DNA from: an uncultured Bacilli bacterium
Lineage (GTDB): Bacteria > Bacillota_I > Bacilli_A > RF39 > UBA660
NCBI GenBank assembly: GCA_934162125.1
Contig: CAKPHU010000003.1
Coordinates: forward strand, 62,001 to 126,000
Length of the DNA stretch: 64,000 bases
Direction of reading: 5' to 3'
The notes below the pieces were generated by a model that saw nothing but the letters and a program-made list of their open reading frames with translations, made no database searches and had not been told where the DNA came from. Positions 33,686-41,738 of this stretch are shown here, one piece after another (positions within the stretch are counted from its first letter, which is position 1; each line of letters begins with the position of its first letter). Both the position numbers and the translations under genes were made by a program.

Positions 33686-34296
33686 AGTTCATTTAATATT
33701 TTGTCGTGACAAGTTTTAATAAAGTCTTTGACTAGTTCTAGATCAAAGAGATGTTCTTTGCTACTGTATGAATTAATTAGAATGATACCCATTTGTTCAA
33801 CTAAGACGTTTAGTTTATCGACTGGTATTTCTTTAATATTAGTTTTAGGCTCTTTAAAGTCTTCATAGAAAAGACTTAGTTCAAGACCATATTCATCAAT
33901 TAATTGAACATTTAAATTAGTGTAGTCCTGATAGACTAATTTTTTTATTTCATCAAGTGGTAAATTAATAATAGTTCCATCTAATAGACGAATAGATTCA
34001 TTACAAATAATTTTCTCTTTAAAATCTTCATGCCATAATTTATCAGTATATAAATGAATATAATAACCTAAGTCAAAATCATTCTTCTTAAAATGAGGAT
34101 ATTTCTTAGTAAAGTTTTCCATGATAGGTATATCTTCGTTTGAAATACTAGCGAAGTGAGAAATATACTTTTCAAGACCTATTTGTTTAGAAATATCAGG
34201 AGCAATAGAACCTAGATAATAATCTTTCTTATTTTTTATATTTAACTCATTTTCTAATAATTTAGCTACTGCTATATGTATCATTGCTGATGCCAT
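33673..34296 (-). CDS. Zinc-dependent phospholipase C-like hydrolase
   Basis: A 207-residue protein starting at the ATG (34296) that follows a strong AGGAGGTGCATT site. Motifs of the zinc-dependent phospholipase C family are visible: MIHIAVAKLL at the N-terminus, YYLGSIAPDISKQ, and DLGYYIHLYTDKLWHEDF, supplying His and Asp metal ligands. Small relatives of this type occur widely in Firmicutes as putative metal-dependent hydrolases without a signal peptide, and this one also appears cytoplasmic, so true phospholipase activity is doubtful. It is a single-gene unit on the minus strand. Confidence 0.78.
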   Translation of the reverse strand: MASAMIHIAVAKLLENELNIKNKKDYYLGSIAPDISKQIGLEKYISHFASISNEDIPIMENFTKKYPHFKKNDFDLGYYIHLYTDKLWHEDFKEKIICNESIRLLDGTIINLPLDEIKKLVYQDYTNLNVQLIDEYGLELSLFYEDFKEPKTNIKEIPVDKLNVLVEQMGIILINSYSSKEHLFDLELVKDFIKTCHDKILNELKKY

Positions 34297-34379
34297 AATG
34301 CACCTCCTACTTTTTAATTTTAGCATATTTTTAGCAATATTTTAGTATTTTTGCATAAATTAAATTAGGAGGTTTACGT

Positions 34380-34919
34380 ATGGCTAATTATAGAGAAATT
34401 GTAACAAAAGCAGTAATTGCGAAAGGAAAAAAATTATTTACAAGTAATGGAGAAGTAAAAGTAAATAATACTCCTTCAACAATACTTGGGTGTTGGGTAA
34501 TTAATCATAATTTCAATGGAGTTAAAAATAAAGATCAGGTAGAAATAAGAGGTAGTTATGATATAAATATTTGGTATTCATATGATAATGATACTAAGAC
34601 AGAAGTTGTGACTAAAACAGATAGCTATGTAGAGACAGTTCATTTAAGAGATAGAGAAGATATTGAAGGAGAAGAGATCATTGTAAGAAGCTTGAAGCAA
34701 CCTAATTGCGTTAAAGTAGATATTGCAGGAGATAAAATTACTTATGTTGTAGAGAAAGAATTAGGTATTGAGTTAGTTGGTGATATTAAAGTAAAAATTG
34801 AAGCAAATACTGATGAAATACCATGGGAAGAGATAGAAGAAGAGTCTAAAGTTAATGAAACAATAGATAAAGTAGATGAAGAAGTAAAAGAAGATTTTAT
34901 AGAAGAAAAAGTGTTATAA
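34380..34919 (+). CDS. cotE: Spore outer-coat protein CotE-like
   Basis: A 179-residue protein close in length to Bacillus CotE (181). The N-terminal two thirds match CotE landmarks in order: YREIVTKAVIAKGKKLF, STILGCWVINHNF, VEIRGSYDINIWYSYDNDTK, VVTKTDSY and VRSLKQPNCVKVDI. The C-terminus is acidic, as in CotE. In Bacillus CotE directs assembly of the outer spore coat. Its presence with SpoVS suggests spore formation now or in the recent past. An AGGAGG site precedes the ATG. It lies just before rpsP, whose promoter sits in this gene's terminator. Confidence 0.88.
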   Translation: MANYREIVTKAVIAKGKKLFTSNGEVKVNNTPSTILGCWVINHNFNGVKNKDQVEIRGSYDINIWYSYDNDTKTEVVTKTDSYVETVHLRDREDIEGEEIIVRSLKQPNCVKVDIAGDKITYVVEKELGIELVGDIKVKIEANTDEIPWEEIEEESKVNETIDKVDEEVKEDFIEEKVL

Positions 34920-34943
34920 AAAAAAGGTTGACAACCTTTTTTT
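34918..34943 (+). terminator. Intrinsic terminator after cotE-like gene
   Basis: A-tract plus GGTT paired with AACC plus T-tract, small loop. It contains the -35 box of the rpsP promoter. Confidence 0.75.
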
Positions 34944-34956
34944 ATTATACTATAAT
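34928..34956 (+). promoter_or_regulatory. Consensus promoter of rpsP nested in the cotE terminator
   Basis: Perfect TTGACA (34928-34933), 17-base spacer and perfect TATAAT (34951-34956). The -35 is formed by the loop and arms of the terminator hairpin. Confidence 0.92.
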
Positions 34957-34988
34957 AGGGAAGACAATTAAGAAATGGAGGGAAAAAA

Positions 34989-35264
34989 ATGGCAGTAAAA
35001 ATTAGATTAACAAGAATGGGTGCTAAAAAGAGACCTACTTATAGAATAGTTGCTACTGATTCTAGACGTTCTAGAGATGGACAATATCTTGAATTAATTG
35101 GTACATATCAACCAGTTGGTGAAGGAGAAGTTAAAATTAATGAAGATTTAGCTATGAAATGGTTAAATAATGGTGCTATTCCTACTGATACAGTTAAAAA
35201 TTTATTTAGTAAAGCTGGTATTATGAAAAAATATGCTGAAACTAAAGTAAAGAAGGATAAGTAA
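34989..35264 (+). CDS. rpsP: 30S ribosomal protein S16
   Basis: A 91-residue protein matching S16 (VKIRLTRMGAKKRPTYRIVA, DSRRSRDGQYLELIGTYQP). It is a small-subunit assembly protein. It is driven by the strongest promoter in the window and has a GGAGGG ribosome site. The KH-domain gene khpA follows after 2 bases, the usual Firmicutes order. Confidence 0.98.
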   Translation: MAVKIRLTRMGAKKRPTYRIVATDSRRSRDGQYLELIGTYQPVGEGEVKINEDLAMKWLNNGAIPTDTVKNLFSKAGIMKKYAETKVKKDK

Positions 35265-35266
35265 TT

Positions 35267-35515
35267 ATGGATTTAGTACAGTTAACTGAAGAAATAGTAA
35301 AGTCTTTAGTAGTGAATCAGGATGCAGTTAGTGTTAAGGAGTTTCCTACTGAAGAAGAAAATACAATACTTATTCAAGTTATGATAGCAGAAGAAGATAT
35401 GGGAAGAGTAATTGGTAAAGATGGAAAATGTATCAATGCTCTTAGAACTCTTGTAAGAGCTAGTAGTAGTTTGAAAGATAATAAGTATGTTAAAATAGAT
35501 GTTGACAAATTTTAG
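35267..35515 (+). CDS. khpA: RNA-binding protein KhpA (KH domain)
   Basis: An 82-residue single KH domain (YlqC/KhpA family). The KH signature is GRVIGKDGKCINALRTLVRA. KhpA pairs with KhpB in low-GC Gram-positives and binds RNA, affecting cell elongation. It follows rpsP by 2 bases, as in Bacillus and streptococci. A hairpin overlaps its stop codon. Confidence 0.95.
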   Translation: MDLVQLTEEIVKSLVVNQDAVSVKEFPTEEENTILIQVMIAEEDMGRVIGKDGKCINALRTLVRASSSLKDNKYVKIDVDKF

Positions 35516-35539
35516 GAGGTCTTAGACTTCCTTTTTTTT
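35514..35539 (+). terminator. Intrinsic terminator of rpsP-khpA
   Basis: AGGAGGTC/GACTTCCT stem with one G-U pair, loop TTA, then T8. The start overlaps the khpA stop. Confidence 0.85.
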
Positions 35540-35549
35540 TGGCTCTGTT

Positions 35550-35555
35550 ATATAA
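35550..35555 (+). promoter_or_regulatory. -10 box of the uppS operon
   Basis: Perfect TATAAT 19 bases before the uppS start. The -35 region, which falls in the terminator, is poor. Confidence 0.45.
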
Positions 35556-35573
35556 TGTATATGAGGTAATAGT

Positions 35574-36299
35574 ATGAATAAAGATTTTATTATTCCTTGT
35601 CATGTTGGTATTATAATGGATGGCAATGGAAGATGGGCAACAAAAAGGGGACTTAGTAGAAGTGCTGGTCATAAAGCTGGTGCTGATAATATAAAGAAAC
35701 TATGTTTACATGCTGCAGATGTTGGGGTTAAATATCTTTCATTGTATGCATTCTCTACAGAAAACTTTAAAAGAAGCGCAGAAGAAGTAAACTTTTTAAT
35801 GGATTTATTTATAAGAGTATTTACAACAGAATTTAAAGTCTTTGAAGAAAATAATGTTAAAGTACTTTTTTCAGGAAGAAGAGAACCTTTGTCAAAAAAA
35901 GTATTAGAAACAATGGATGGAATAGTAGAGAGAACTAAAAATAATACAGCTTTAGTTTTAAATATTTGTCTTAATTATGGAGGACAAAGTGAAATAGCTG
36001 ATACAACTAAGAAGATATGTCAAATGTATAAAGATGGATTAATTAAATTAGAAGATATTACTCCAGAATTTATACAACATAATTTGTATCAAGATTTACC
36101 ACCACTTGACTTTGTAATTAGAACAAGTGGAGAACTTAGAACAAGTAATTTTATGCCTTATCAATCTAGCTATGCAGAATATTATTTTCCAAAGATTTTA
36201 TTTCCAGACTTTGATAATGTAGAGTTTGATAAAGCAATAGAAGAATTTAATAAGAGAAATAGAAGATTTGGAGGATATGATGAAAACAAGAGTAATTAG
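35574..36299 (+). CDS. uppS: Undecaprenyl diphosphate synthase (cis-prenyltransferase)
   Basis: A 241-residue cis-prenyltransferase of normal length. Signatures are GIIMDGNGRWATKRG with the catalytic Asp, YLSLYAFSTENFKR, and the C-terminal RTSGELRTSNFMPYQSSYAE. It makes the C55 lipid carrier for peptidoglycan and other wall polymers. It overlaps cdsA by 20 bases. GAGGTAAT precedes the ATG. Confidence 0.97.
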   Translation: MNKDFIIPCHVGIIMDGNGRWATKRGLSRSAGHKAGADNIKKLCLHAADVGVKYLSLYAFSTENFKRSAEEVNFLMDLFIRVFTTEFKVFEENNVKVLFSGRREPLSKKVLETMDGIVERTKNNTALVLNICLNYGGQSEIADTTKKICQMYKDGLIKLEDITPEFIQHNLYQDLPPLDFVIRTSGELRTSNFMPYQSSYAEYYFPKILFPDFDNVEFDKAIEEFNKRNRRFGGYDENKSN

Positions 36300-37080
36300 T
36301 GCCATAGTAATGGTGTTGTTAGGAGTTCCTTTATTAATAGTTGGTGGACTTCCTTTTGCCATATTTTTAACAATTGTTTCAATGTTGGGATTATATGAAC
36401 TTATTCATTTAAAAGAGACTAAGAGACAATTACCTTTTTTACTTAAAGTATTTGCTTACTTATTAGTAATGTTTTTAACTTTGAATAATTTTGATTCGAT
36501 AGAGTTTATTTATAATTTAGATTATAAAGTATTATCTTTTGTAATATTTGCATTCTTAGTACCTTTAATATTTATTAATGATAAAGATAAATATGATATT
36601 ACTGATGCTTTATTCTTGATTGGAGCAGTAATGTTTTTAGGATTAAGTTTCAATCTATTGATTATTATCCGTAATTTTAATATTTTCTATATCATATATT
36701 TATTATTGATTACGACTATGACTGATAGTTTTGCATTATTTACGGGAATGCTTATTGGTAAAAATAAAGTAGCACCTAAGATAAGTCCTAATAAAACAAT
36801 TGAAGGTTGTATTGGAGGAGGATTAATTGGTACATTTATTGCGACAGCTTTCTATACAACTGTTATTAATCCAGCAACACCACTTGTTTTAGTTATCTTT
36901 GTTACTTTGTTATTGTCAACAGCTGGACAAATGGGAGATCTAACTTTCTCATTTATAAAAAGAGAGTTTGGAGTTAAAGATTTTTCTAATTTAATACCAG
37001 GACATGGAGGAATATTAGATAGATTTGATAGTTTAATATTTGTTGTTTTGATGTTTATTTTAGTAGTAGGAATGATATAG
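36280..37080 (+). CDS. cdsA: Phosphatidate cytidylyltransferase
   Basis: A 266-residue polytopic membrane enzyme with about seven helices and the CdsA signature GQMGDLTFSFIKREFGVKDF, then IPGHGGILDRFDSL. It makes CDP-diacylglycerol from phosphatidate and CTP for phospholipid synthesis. ATG 36280 is preferred because TTGGAGG is 5 bases upstream; the frame also opens a few codons earlier. uppS-cdsA-rseP is a standard bacterial operon. The gene dxr, often between cdsA and rseP, is absent here. Confidence 0.95.
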   Translation: MKTRVISAIVMVLLGVPLLIVGGLPFAIFLTIVSMLGLYELIHLKETKRQLPFLLKVFAYLLVMFLTLNNFDSIEFIYNLDYKVLSFVIFAFLVPLIFINDKDKYDITDALFLIGAVMFLGLSFNLLIIIRNFNIFYIIYLLLITTMTDSFALFTGMLIGKNKVAPKISPNKTIEGCIGGGLIGTFIATAFYTTVINPATPLVLVIFVTLLLSTAGQMGDLTFSFIKREFGVKDFSNLIPGHGGILDRFDSLIFVVLMFILVVGMI

Positions 37081-37093
37081 GAGGTTATGTGCG

Positions 37094-38143
37094 ATGAGTG
37101 TAATACTTAATTTATTGTTATTTGTTTTAATACTTGGAACAATAGTATTTGTACATGAAGCCGGACATTTTATATTTGCTAAAATAGCTGGTGTATATGT
37201 GTATGAATTTGCTTTAGGAATGGGACCTAAAATATTTAGTAAGAAGGGAAAAGAAACTGAATATAGTATTAGAGCAATTCCTATTGGAGGATTCTGTCAA
37301 ATGGCAGGAGAAGATGTAGATGATGATGAGTTAAAGAAGGTTCCAAAAGATAGAACACTTCAAGCAAAATCAGCTTGGAAAAGATTTTTAATTATGTTCT
37401 TTGGAGCTGGTAATAACTTTATTTTAGCTATTTTAGTTTTATTCTTTATAGCTTTAGTTTGGGGTGGAACGACAATGAATCCAGTCTTAAGTGAAGTAGA
37501 AAAAGGATATCCTGCTAGTGAAGTAGGAATGCAAAAGGGAGATGTCATTACTAAAATTAATGGTCATAAAGTTACAACTAGTGATGATATATCTTTATAT
37601 TTAGCTGTTGCAGATACAAATAAAGATTCAGTTATTGTAGTTAAAAGAGATAATAAAGAAATTACTTTTAAGATTAAACCTAAGAAAGTAAAAGAAGATG
37701 GTGAAGAAGTATATAGATACGGTATTGCGATGAAACAAGAAAGAGAAAAAGGTTTTGTAGCAGCTATTAAATATACTGGTAAGAAGACAGCATCAATATT
37801 TAAACAAATGACTGTGACGGTGGCATGGTTATTTAGTGGACACATAAAATTAAATCAATTAAGTGGTCCAGTTGGAATATATTCAGTAGTTGGGGAACAA
37901 AGTAGAGCAGGTCTTGCTAATATCTTGTACTTACTTGCTTTCTTAAGTATAAATGTTGGTTTCTTAAACTTACTTCCATTACCAGCATTTGATGGAGGTC
38001 ATATATTATTTATTATTATTGAAAAGATTAAGGGTTCTCCAGTAGATCCTGAACTTGAAAATAAGATACATACAGTTGGACTTATTTTACTAATGATACT
38101 TATGGTAGTAGTGACAATTAATGATATTATTAAACTATTTTAA
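37094..38143 (+). CDS. rseP: RIP metalloprotease RseP (site-2 protease)
   Basis: A 349-residue intramembrane zinc protease. HEAGHF in the first helix (about 21-26) gives the zinc ligands, and NLLPLPAFDGGHILF near the C-terminus gives the third ligand Asp. A single PDZ domain (about 120-200) lies between. It cleaves membrane-bound anti-sigma factors and remnant signal peptides. An AGGAGG site precedes the ATG, 13 bases after cdsA. Confidence 0.95.
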   Translation: MSVILNLLLFVLILGTIVFVHEAGHFIFAKIAGVYVYEFALGMGPKIFSKKGKETEYSIRAIPIGGFCQMAGEDVDDDELKKVPKDRTLQAKSAWKRFLIMFFGAGNNFILAILVLFFIALVWGGTTMNPVLSEVEKGYPASEVGMQKGDVITKINGHKVTTSDDISLYLAVADTNKDSVIVVKRDNKEITFKIKPKKVKEDGEEVYRYGIAMKQEREKGFVAAIKYTGKKTASIFKQMTVTVAWLFSGHIKLNQLSGPVGIYSVVGEQSRAGLANILYLLAFLSINVGFLNLLPLPAFDGGHILFIIIEKIKGSPVDPELENKIHTVGLILLMILMVVVTINDIIKLF

Positions 38144-38152
38144 GTAATTGTT

Positions 38153-38161
38153 TGTTATAAT
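38153..38161 (+). promoter_or_regulatory. Extended -10 promoter of the sortase B unit
   Basis: TGTTATAAT (TATAAT 38156-38161) shortly after the rseP stop; no clear -35. Confidence 0.55.
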
Positions 38162-38190
38162 AGAAAAAAGAATAGAATTGAGGGATTTAT

Positions 38191-38688
38191 ATGACGGTTA
38201 TTTTAGGAATATTTGGAGGAATTATAGTTCTTTCTCTTATTACAGGAATAATTTTGACACATAATGAGAATAAAAAGAATAAAGATAAGAGTCTAGTTGA
38301 TGATCCAAAAACATTATTTGATAAAGTTCAAGAAGAATTTCATGATAAGAATGTGGGTGGAGAAATAGTTGGAGAAGAGGTAGTTGTTGCTGGTGGTGTT
38401 GGAGAACAAGAAGTAACTGTAACACCAGTAGTAGAGGAAGATGTTAAAATTAGTGAAGAAAAAGATTTTCCAGTTACAACAGATATACCAGAACCAATTA
38501 TTATGTCTGAAGTAGAAAAGAGGGCTCCAGAAGTAAAGGAAGAGACTCCAGCTATTATAAATACAGAAATAATAAATGCTTCAATTAATGATGAACCAGT
38601 ATTAATTGAAAGTACTCCTATTAATAACTTTTCTAGTCAAGATAATATAAAAGAAGAAATAGAAGAAATTGATGAGGAAATTATTTAG
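38191..38688 (+). CDS. Acidic single-helix membrane protein next to sortase B
   Basis: A 165-residue protein with an N-terminal membrane helix (about 2-23), a short Lys-rich stretch, then a long acidic, Pro/Val/Glu-rich, probably disordered tail (EEEIEEIDEEII-like end). The positive charges right after the helix suggest the tail is cytoplasmic. I recognise no family. The sortase gene starts 2 bases after its stop, so they are co-expressed. GAGGG precedes the ATG. Confidence 0.75.
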   Translation: MTVILGIFGGIIVLSLITGIILTHNENKKNKDKSLVDDPKTLFDKVQEEFHDKNVGGEIVGEEVVVAGGVGEQEVTVTPVVEEDVKISEEKDFPVTTDIPEPIIMSEVEKRAPEVKEETPAIINTEIINASINDEPVLIESTPINNFSSQDNIKEEIEEIDEEII

Positions 38689-38690
38689 AA

Positions 38691-39716
38691 ATGAAAAAAC
38701 TTTTGGAGAAAATTATTTATATATGTAAATTAACTTTAAAAGGATTTCAGTACATTTGTACATTACTTTCTAAAGGATTTTACTTTTATCCAAAAGCGTT
38801 TTTTATATTATTGAAAAAGTTATTTAAGAAAAAGATATTTGACCGTTTAATAAATCATTTTGAGAAAAGGCAAGAAGAGCCTGAACATTTTTTGCTTATT
38901 GTTTTATATTTTGTCGCAGTTATTACTTTGATTAAACTTCTTTATGTAAAACCAGGAGATGTGATACATAATGAAGTACCTAATGGTAATCAGGTTGTGG
39001 ATAAAAATGATAATAAAGATAATAGTAAAGATGATAAAGTAGATAATAATCAAAATAGTGAAGATAATAGTAATTCTAATAATAATGGAAATAGTAATAA
39101 TAATTATGTTGATTCTAATCCTTATAGAAACTTTGCGAAAACAAGATTTGAAGATATTAATGTTAAAGCTGTAAAGACACAAAATAGTGATACAGTAGCC
39201 TGGTTAAGTGTAGATGGAACAACTATTAATTATCCAATTGTTCAGACTGGAGATAATGATTATTACTTGGAACATTCTTTTGATAAAAGTAATAAAAAGT
39301 CTGGTTGGACTTTTATGGATTATCGTAATAATAAAGATATGAGTGATACTAATACAATCTTTTATGGTCATAATTTACTTAATATGACAGCGTTTGGTAG
39401 TATTGCGAAGATATTTGAGAAGACTTGGGCTAGTAATAGTAATCATTCTATTGTAGTTGTGACAGAGGATAAGAAATATTATTATACTGTTTTCTCTGGA
39501 TATTATACTTCACCTGAAACTTATTATTTACAAACTAATTTCTACTCAGATAGTGAAAAAGAGGAGTTCTTAAAAACTTTAAGTAGTAGAAACATTTTAA
39601 ATATTGATAATAGTGTTAATAGTAACGATAAGATAATTACTTTATCTACATGTACTGATGATAATACGGGTAGAAAAGTTATTCATGCAAAGTTAGTTAC
39701 TGTTTTAGATAATTAA
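38691..39716 (+). CDS. Class B-like sortase with cytoplasmic extension
   Basis: A 341-residue sortase. The basic N-terminal ~60 residues are likely cytoplasmic, with a membrane helix at about 65-85 and a low-complexity Asn/Asp/Ser/Lys linker at about 95-140. The sortase domain has features of class B: VAWLSVDGTTINYPIVQ, then GDNDYYLEHSF, GWTFMDYRN, catalytic His in FYGHNLL, Cys in LSTCTDD and Arg in NTGRKVIH. Class B enzymes usually attach NPxTx-type proteins or build pili. No obvious substrate is adjacent, though the BspA-like protein at 41852 carries NPNTA. Confidence 0.88.
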   Translation: MKKLLEKIIYICKLTLKGFQYICTLLSKGFYFYPKAFFILLKKLFKKKIFDRLINHFEKRQEEPEHFLLIVLYFVAVITLIKLLYVKPGDVIHNEVPNGNQVVDKNDNKDNSKDDKVDNNQNSEDNSNSNNNGNSNNNYVDSNPYRNFAKTRFEDINVKAVKTQNSDTVAWLSVDGTTINYPIVQTGDNDYYLEHSFDKSNKKSGWTFMDYRNNKDMSDTNTIFYGHNLLNMTAFGSIAKIFEKTWASNSNHSIVVVTEDKKYYYTVFSGYYTSPETYYLQTNFYSDSEKEEFLKTLSSRNILNIDNSVNSNDKIITLSTCTDDNTGRKVIHAKLVTVLDN

Positions 39717-39749
39717 AAAATGTGCTTAAATTATAGGCACATTTTTTTA
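39715..39749. terminator. Bidirectional terminator between convergent units
   Basis: ATGTGCTTA/TAGGCACAT stem with one G-U pair, loop AATTA, flanked by A and T tracts, between sortase B (+) and the acetyltransferase (-). Confidence 0.88.
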
Positions 39750-40499
39750 TACAGCACTAGCGCTTAATGCTGGGAATGATGAAGTTGTTTCATTTGCTTT
39801 TTTGTAAAGTACTTTAGCATTTGGTGCAGTTATTTTTCTTGTTTTACTATCAGCGTTTAGAGCAGCTGGCTTTCTTTCTAAGTAAAGTCCTTCTTTTAGA
39901 GGTAACCATAAGTGTAGACGATAGTCACCAACACCATCAGCTACATCAACCCATTCAGTAATAATACCTTCTGGATCTTCACATATTTGCATACCAGCAC
40001 GTTGCATGATCCATTCTGAGTTAGAATTTACTAAGTCAGTACGTGCATAAACGACATCATAGTCATTGGCACAAGCATAGTTTATGGCAAAGTTTATTAG
40101 AGTACGGCAAGCTCCTTTACCACGATATTCATGTACTGTTGATAATCCATAAAAGTATGCTGATGTTACTGGCTTGTCATCAAGACTTTTGAAGTCAACA
40201 GAAACATTATCTTCATTGTATGTGACACCATTCATAGAAACTGGATTCATATTTTCATCTAAGTATAGGAATAATTTACCTCTTTCTGTGTATAGTTTTA
40301 GTTCATCACTAGCAGATTCATATGTTATTTCTTCTCCATATTGTTCAGCAAATGATTGAAGTAGGGTCATAAGTATTGGAACATTTTCTTCACTATAATT
40401 CATTGTAGCGATAAAGCAACCATTTTCTAGTTTTTCCCATATTTTAAAATCAGATTTATCAGCTTTAATTGCTTGATAGAATAATTTATTGTTTGTCAT
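39747..40499 (-). CDS. GNAT-family acetyltransferase paired with M20 peptidase
   Basis: A 250-residue protein with a GNAT domain at about 60-185. The acetyl-CoA loop is HEYRGKGACRTLINFAINYA, followed by DVVYARTDLVNSNSEWIMQRAGM. An N-terminal extension and a C-terminal ~50-residue basic/Ala/Ser tail are unusual. The start overlaps the end of the M20 peptidase gene by 14 bases, with GGAGGAAATT as ribosome site, so the two are coupled and share the leader at 41569-41757. An amino-acid or peptide amine substrate is a reasonable guess, not shown. Confidence 0.83.
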   Translation of the reverse strand: MTNNKLFYQAIKADKSDFKIWEKLENGCFIATMNYSEENVPILMTLLQSFAEQYGEEITYESASDELKLYTERGKLFLYLDENMNPVSMNGVTYNEDNVSVDFKSLDDKPVTSAYFYGLSTVHEYRGKGACRTLINFAINYACANDYDVVYARTDLVNSNSEWIMQRAGMQICEDPEGIITEWVDVADGVGDYRLHLWLPLKEGLYLERKPAALNADSKTRKITAPNAKVLYKKANETTSSFPALSASAV

Positions 40500-41547
40500 A
40501 ATTTCCTCCTATAAAGTCTTCATATATTTTGTATAAAGTATATAGACTTTCTTTATTTACATATTCTTTTGGTGAATGAGCATAATAGCCATTCGGATTC
40601 ATAATTACAGTAGGCATGTTTTTATCAGCAAAGAAGATAGCATCAGATGTTGATTCACAACCTTTTTGTATTACTTTTGTGCCTAGTACTTTTTCACAAG
40701 AAGCAATATATTTTTTTACGTATTCACTAGTTAAATCAGTAGAGAAGGTAGGCCCTTCAGTGATTAATTTTACTTCAACATCTTTAGAGATGCTTTTGAT
40801 GAAGTTAATAATGTCTTCACTTTTATCAGAAGCAATATTTCTAATATCTAAGACCATAGTGGCATAATCTGGAACTTGATTGTTGGAAACACCACCATTT
40901 AATTTTGAAAGATTAACACTTGTGATAAAGTCGTCTGTTGATTTTGGTAGTGGATATTTTTCAATTGTTTTTTGGTAAACATCCATCAACTTAGTAATGG
41001 CATTTTCACCATTGAATAGTTGAGCAGCATGAGCAGCTTTGGTTTTGGTACTTAGTTCTAGTTGAATAAGACCTTTTTCTTCAATAATTAATTCAAAGTT
41101 TGTACCACCATCTGGAACAATAACAAATCGACTAGTATATATTTTAGAAAGTTCAGCAGCACAAGCACCAGTTAATTCTTCATCACTTGTGATGAGAAGA
41201 GTTACTTTAGCTTTAGTTTGTAGATGCTTCATAATTGTTAGGGCAACGGCAACACTACCTTTCATATCAATGGTGCCACGACCATAAATATTTTCATCAT
41301 CTTCAGTAATGGAATAGTCTTCAGCATAGACAACATCAATGTGTGTACAGAATAATAAGTCTACGTCTTTAGATGTTGTGTTAGATAAAGCTAAGCACTT
41401 TTTATTGTTAAATTCATATTCAGTAATATTTAGTTCTTTATAGTTTTCTTTAATATAATTAAATAATTTAGTAAATTCATCTTCATTTTCAGCGTAAGTT
41501 TTAAAAGATAATAGATCTTTTAAAGTTTTCATAATTTCATTTTTCAT
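40486..41547 (-). CDS. M20-family peptidase/deacylase (ArgE/DapE/PepV-like)
   Basis: A 353-residue di-zinc hydrolase. Metal-ligand motifs in order are LLFCTHIDVV (His), GRGTIDMKGSVAVAL (bridging Asp), ITSDEELTGACAAEL (catalytic and ligand Glu) and a final AHSPKEYV (His). The inserted dimerisation domain contains KTKAAHAAQLFNGENA. The family includes acetylornithine deacetylase, succinyl-DAP desuccinylase and di/tripeptidases. ATG 41547 is chosen for its AAAGGAGG site. The Arg-rich leader peptide upstream favours an arginine-linked or peptide substrate, but specificity is not proven. Confidence 0.88.
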   Translation of the reverse strand: MKNEIMKTLKDLLSFKTYAENEDEFTKLFNYIKENYKELNITEYEFNNKKCLALSNTTSKDVDLLFCTHIDVVYAEDYSITEDDENIYGRGTIDMKGSVAVALTIMKHLQTKAKVTLLITSDEELTGACAAELSKIYTSRFVIVPDGGTNFELIIEEKGLIQLELSTKTKAAHAAQLFNGENAITKLMDVYQKTIEKYPLPKSTDDFITSVNLSKLNGGVSNNQVPDYATMVLDIRNIASDKSEDIINFIKSISKDVEVKLITEGPTFSTDLTSEYVKKYIASCEKVLGTKVIQKGCESTSDAIFFADKNMPTVIMNPNGYYAHSPKEYVNKESLYTLYKIYEDFIGGNYDKQ

Positions 41548-41568
41548 ATATTTTCCTCCTTTACAATG

Positions 41569-41599
41569 AAAAAGACTTATGGCCTGTACCATAAGTCTT
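41569..41599 (-). terminator. Leader terminator in front of the M20 peptidase gene
   Basis: Eleven-base-pair perfect stem (41572-41582 with 41589-41599), 6-base loop, then T5 read on the minus strand. It lies between the leader peptide and the M20 ribosome site, as in attenuators. Confidence 0.88.
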
Positions 41600-41663
41600 A
41601 AATTATTATTAATTTAATTAGTATGGATACAAGCAAACATAAAAGCACTTGTATCCAAAATTT

Positions 41664-41738
41664 TTACATTTTTTCCACAAGTGTATAATCCATACGTCTG
41701 CGTCTTAATCCGCTTAAATTAACAATAATACTTTTCAT
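41664..41738 (-). CDS. Leader peptide with four consecutive Arg codons
   Basis: A 24-residue open frame, MKSIIVNLSGLRRRRMDY followed by TLVEKM, with a GGGAGAAAG ribosome site 8 bases before the ATG. Codons 12-15 (41694-41705) are AGA CGC AGA CGT. The frame ends just before the first hairpin of the leader. It is too short to be an ordinary gene, and its position between a good promoter and a terminator marks it as a sensing leader. I do not recognise a published homolog. Confidence 0.75.
   Translation of the reverse strand: MKSIIVNLSGLRRRRMDYTLVEKM

Noticed and set aside
38240..39182. Minus-strand open frames opposite the sortase B unit
   Set aside because: They are compositionally biased shadows of the acidic and Asn/Asp-rich plus-strand coding sequence.
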